Positions 4,780-5,666 of a DNA stretch of 5,666 nucleotides are shown in pieces. The notes under the pieces were generated by a model, which saw nothing but the letters and a program-made list of their open reading frames with translations, ran no database searches and was not told where the DNA came from. Positions within the stretch are counted from its first letter, which is position 1. Each line of letters starts with the position of its first letter. The translations under genes and the position numbers were made by a program. Source of the DNA: an uncultured Oscillibacter sp. Lineage in GTDB: Bacteria; Bacillota; Clostridia; Oscillospirales; Oscillospiraceae. The stretch is taken from contig CALAAN010000350.1 of assembly GCA_937884915.1 (NCBI GenBank), positions 1-5,666 on the forward strand. Reading direction: 5' to 3'.

Positions 4780-5469
4780 TTATTGATGTTCAGTTTCCGC
4801 TAAAGATAAAACAGTCAGTACGCCGTCCTTTACGCGGAACTTAACGTTCCAGCCGCCAAAGCTCATGCCGTACACGCGCTTGGGGTCGTTCTGGTACTGT
4901 GGGCGCGGGTCCTGCGCGAGCACGCCGAGCAGCGCCTCGCGCTGCCCCTCCGGCAGCTTTTGCAGGAGCTCCGGCGGGCAGGAGACCTCGATCGTCTCCT
5001 TCGGCGACGGGGCAAAGCCGCCCAGTGCCTCGGGATGCGCGTCGGCGTAAGGAAGGTAGGGCTTGACGTCATAGATCGGCGTGCCGTCCATCAGATCCGC
5101 GCCCGAGACGATCAAAACGTCGCCGAGACCATCCTCGCGCTGCACGCTTTCGAGCTTCACGCAGGAAAGTCCGATGGCGTTCGGGCGAAACGGTGAGCGC
5201 GTCGCAAAAACGCCCACGCGCTCGTTGCCGCCAAGGCGCGGCGGGCGCACCGTCGGCGACCACGTGCCGCGCACGGCGGCGGAAAACTGCCAGATGAGCC
5301 AGATGTGAGAGAAGCCCTCAATACCGCGCAGTGCGTCGGCGTTTCGGTACTCCGGTTCGAAGACGATCTTCGCCCGCAGCTCGGGGACAAGCCCGCTCTG
5401 GCGCGGGATGCCAAATTTTTCCGGAAAGTCAGAGTGAATTCTGGCAATGACCTTCATTGCATGTTCCAT
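4780..5469 (-). CDS. trmO: tRNA (t6A37) N6-methyltransferase TrmO (TsaA/YaeB family)
   Basis: TrmO uses S-adenosylmethionine to methylate the threonylcarbamoyl-adenosine at position 37 of threonine tRNAs, giving m6t6A and improving decoding. The 229-residue product carries the family's landmarks in order: EKFGIPRQSGLV (17-28), EGFSHIWLIW (51-60), RPPRLGGN (75-82), GVFATRSPFRPNAIGLS (86-102), DGTPIYDVKPYLPY (128-141) and the C-terminal AQDPRPQY (185-192), so it has both the beta-barrel catalytic domain and the smaller C-terminal domain of the long, E. coli YaeB-like form. I chose the ATG at 5467-5469 because AAAGGAG at 5476-5482 ends 6 bases before it. A GTG at 5488-5490 would put that site inside the coding region, and the ATG at 5455-5457 is a less likely alternative. 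No clear promoter lies in the visible upstream DNA and no strong terminator follows it. Confidence 0.95.
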   Translation of the reverse strand: MEHAMKVIARIHSDFPEKFGIPRQSGLVPELRAKIVFEPEYRNADALRGIEGFSHIWLIWQFSAAVRGTWSPTVRPPRLGGNERVGVFATRSPFRPNAIGLSCVKLESVQREDGLGDVLIVSGADLMDGTPIYDVKPYLPYADAHPEALGGFAPSPKETIEVSCPPELLQKLPEGQREALLGVLAQDPRPQYQNDPKRVYGMSFGGWNVKFRVKDGVLTVLSLAETEHQ

Positions 5470-5475
5470 AGAATG

Positions 5476-5504
5476 CTCCTTTTTTCGCACCTAACAGAGG
5501 TGCG
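5476..5504 (-). promoter_or_regulatory. trmO ribosome binding site with an adjoining perfect hairpin
   Basis: AAAGGAG (5476-5482) serves the ATG at 5467-5469. Three bases upstream of it ends a perfect 7-bp hairpin, CGCACCT/AGGTGCG (5486-5492 with 5498-5504, 5-base loop). In the minus-strand RNA the stem is followed by an A-rich run and not a U run, so it is no terminator of upstream minus-strand transcription. It may shape the leader next to the ribosome site. Confidence 0.5.
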
Positions 5505-5513
5505 TGAGTTTTG

Positions 5514-5558
5514 CAGCGCCGCGGGCGCTGTGTGGGGGTCCCCACCTGCCGTGGGGAC
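5514..5558. repeat. Two perfect G+C-rich hairpins upstream of trmO
   Basis: CAGCGCC (5514-5520) pairs with GGCGCTG (5524-5530) around GCG, and GTCCCCAC (5538-5545) pairs with GTGGGGAC (5551-5558) around a 5-base loop. Neither has a T tract. They belong to a run of six hairpins filling 5486-5661. Confidence 0.5.
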
Positions 5559-5565
5559 GTGGGGC

Positions 5566-5603
5566 AAAGGGGGTATTCTCTTCTCGAAGAGAATACCCCC
5601 TTT
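5566..5603. repeat. 18-bp perfect inverted repeat (long hairpin)
   Basis: The arm at 5566-5583 (AAAGGGGGTATTCTCTTC) is perfectly complementary to 5586-5603, with only TC between, so 17 or 18 pairs can form. Each arm ends in AAA or TTT, giving weak terminator character at best: TTTAAAT follows on the plus strand and TTTGCC on the minus strand. It could end a gene lying beyond the right edge, or be a dispersed intergenic repeat of the REP or MITE kind. Confidence 0.65.
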
Positions 5604-5621
5604 AAATCCCCCAGAGAAGGA

Positions 5622-5661
5622 CGAGGGGAGGCCCCCTCGACCCCCGACATTGGCAGTCGGG
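5622..5661. repeat. Two further perfect hairpins at the right edge
   Basis: CGAGGGG (5622-5628) pairs with CCCCTCG (5633-5639) around AGGC, and CCCGAC (5643-5648) pairs with GTCGGG (5656-5661) around 7 bases. They continue the hairpin series up to the window edge, so the full extent of the structured region is not visible. Confidence 0.45.
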
Positions 5662-5666
5662 CGCTT

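Noticed and set aside
5429..5650. 73-codon minus-strand frame running from the hairpin array into trmO
   Set aside because: It translates the palindromic spacer, overlaps the start of trmO in another frame, and has no ribosome binding site or family resemblance.
1..5666. CRISPR array, tRNA or rRNA genes, riboswitch, defence or toxin-antitoxin system
   Set aside because: I see no regularly spaced direct repeats, no tRNA or rRNA-like sequence, no leader long enough for a known riboswitch before the ABC operon, and every credible frame has an ordinary family assignment.

Overview
This window looks like a chromosomal piece of a Clostridia-type Firmicute, probably a gut Oscillospiraceae/Ruminococcaceae-like anaerobe. 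That is inferred from four things: strong AGGAGG-type ribosome binding sites, a short KdpD-like/KdpE-like sensor pair, an OadG-type sodium-pump decarboxylase subunit, and the style of the proteins at medium to high G+C. Nothing in the window fixes the genus. Every convincing cellular gene lies on the minus strand; the only plus-strand gene is an insertion-sequence recombinase cut by the left edge.

Layout from left to right. 1-448 is the C-terminal half of an IS110-family recombinase, followed by its 3' end (449-about 545) with overlapping hairpins and a plus-strand terminator-like stem. 592-2008 is a two-gene minus-strand operon for an amino-acid type ABC importer (ATPase and permease), driven by a near-consensus promoter at 2050-2078; no substrate-binding protein gene is present. 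2009-2430 is a gene-free stretch holding that promoter, a strong bidirectional terminator (2261-2313) and two further hairpins. 2431-4207 is a two-component operon: a four-helix DUF4118 histidine kinase and an OmpR/KdpE-like response regulator, overlapping by 17 bases, with an extended -10 promoter at 4271-4279. 4385-4657 is a small OadG-like membrane protein with its own promoter and terminator. 4780-5469 is trmO (tsaA), a tRNA t6A37 methyltransferase. 5486-5661 is a dense array of perfect hairpins, including an 18-bp inverted repeat.

How the genes relate. The ABC pair, the sensor pair, the OadG-like gene and trmO are separate transcription units, judging from promoters and terminators visible between most of them. 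The kinase resembles the transmembrane and catalytic half of the potassium sensor KdpD, and the OadG-like protein belongs to sodium-pumping decarboxylases, so an ion-homeostasis theme is possible, but neither a potassium transporter nor the other decarboxylase subunits are in view. I see no CRISPR array, rRNA or tRNA gene, phage genes or toxin-antitoxin pair, and no clear case for a wholly new system. The least explained parts are the hairpin array upstream of trmO and the structured 3' end of the IS110 element.
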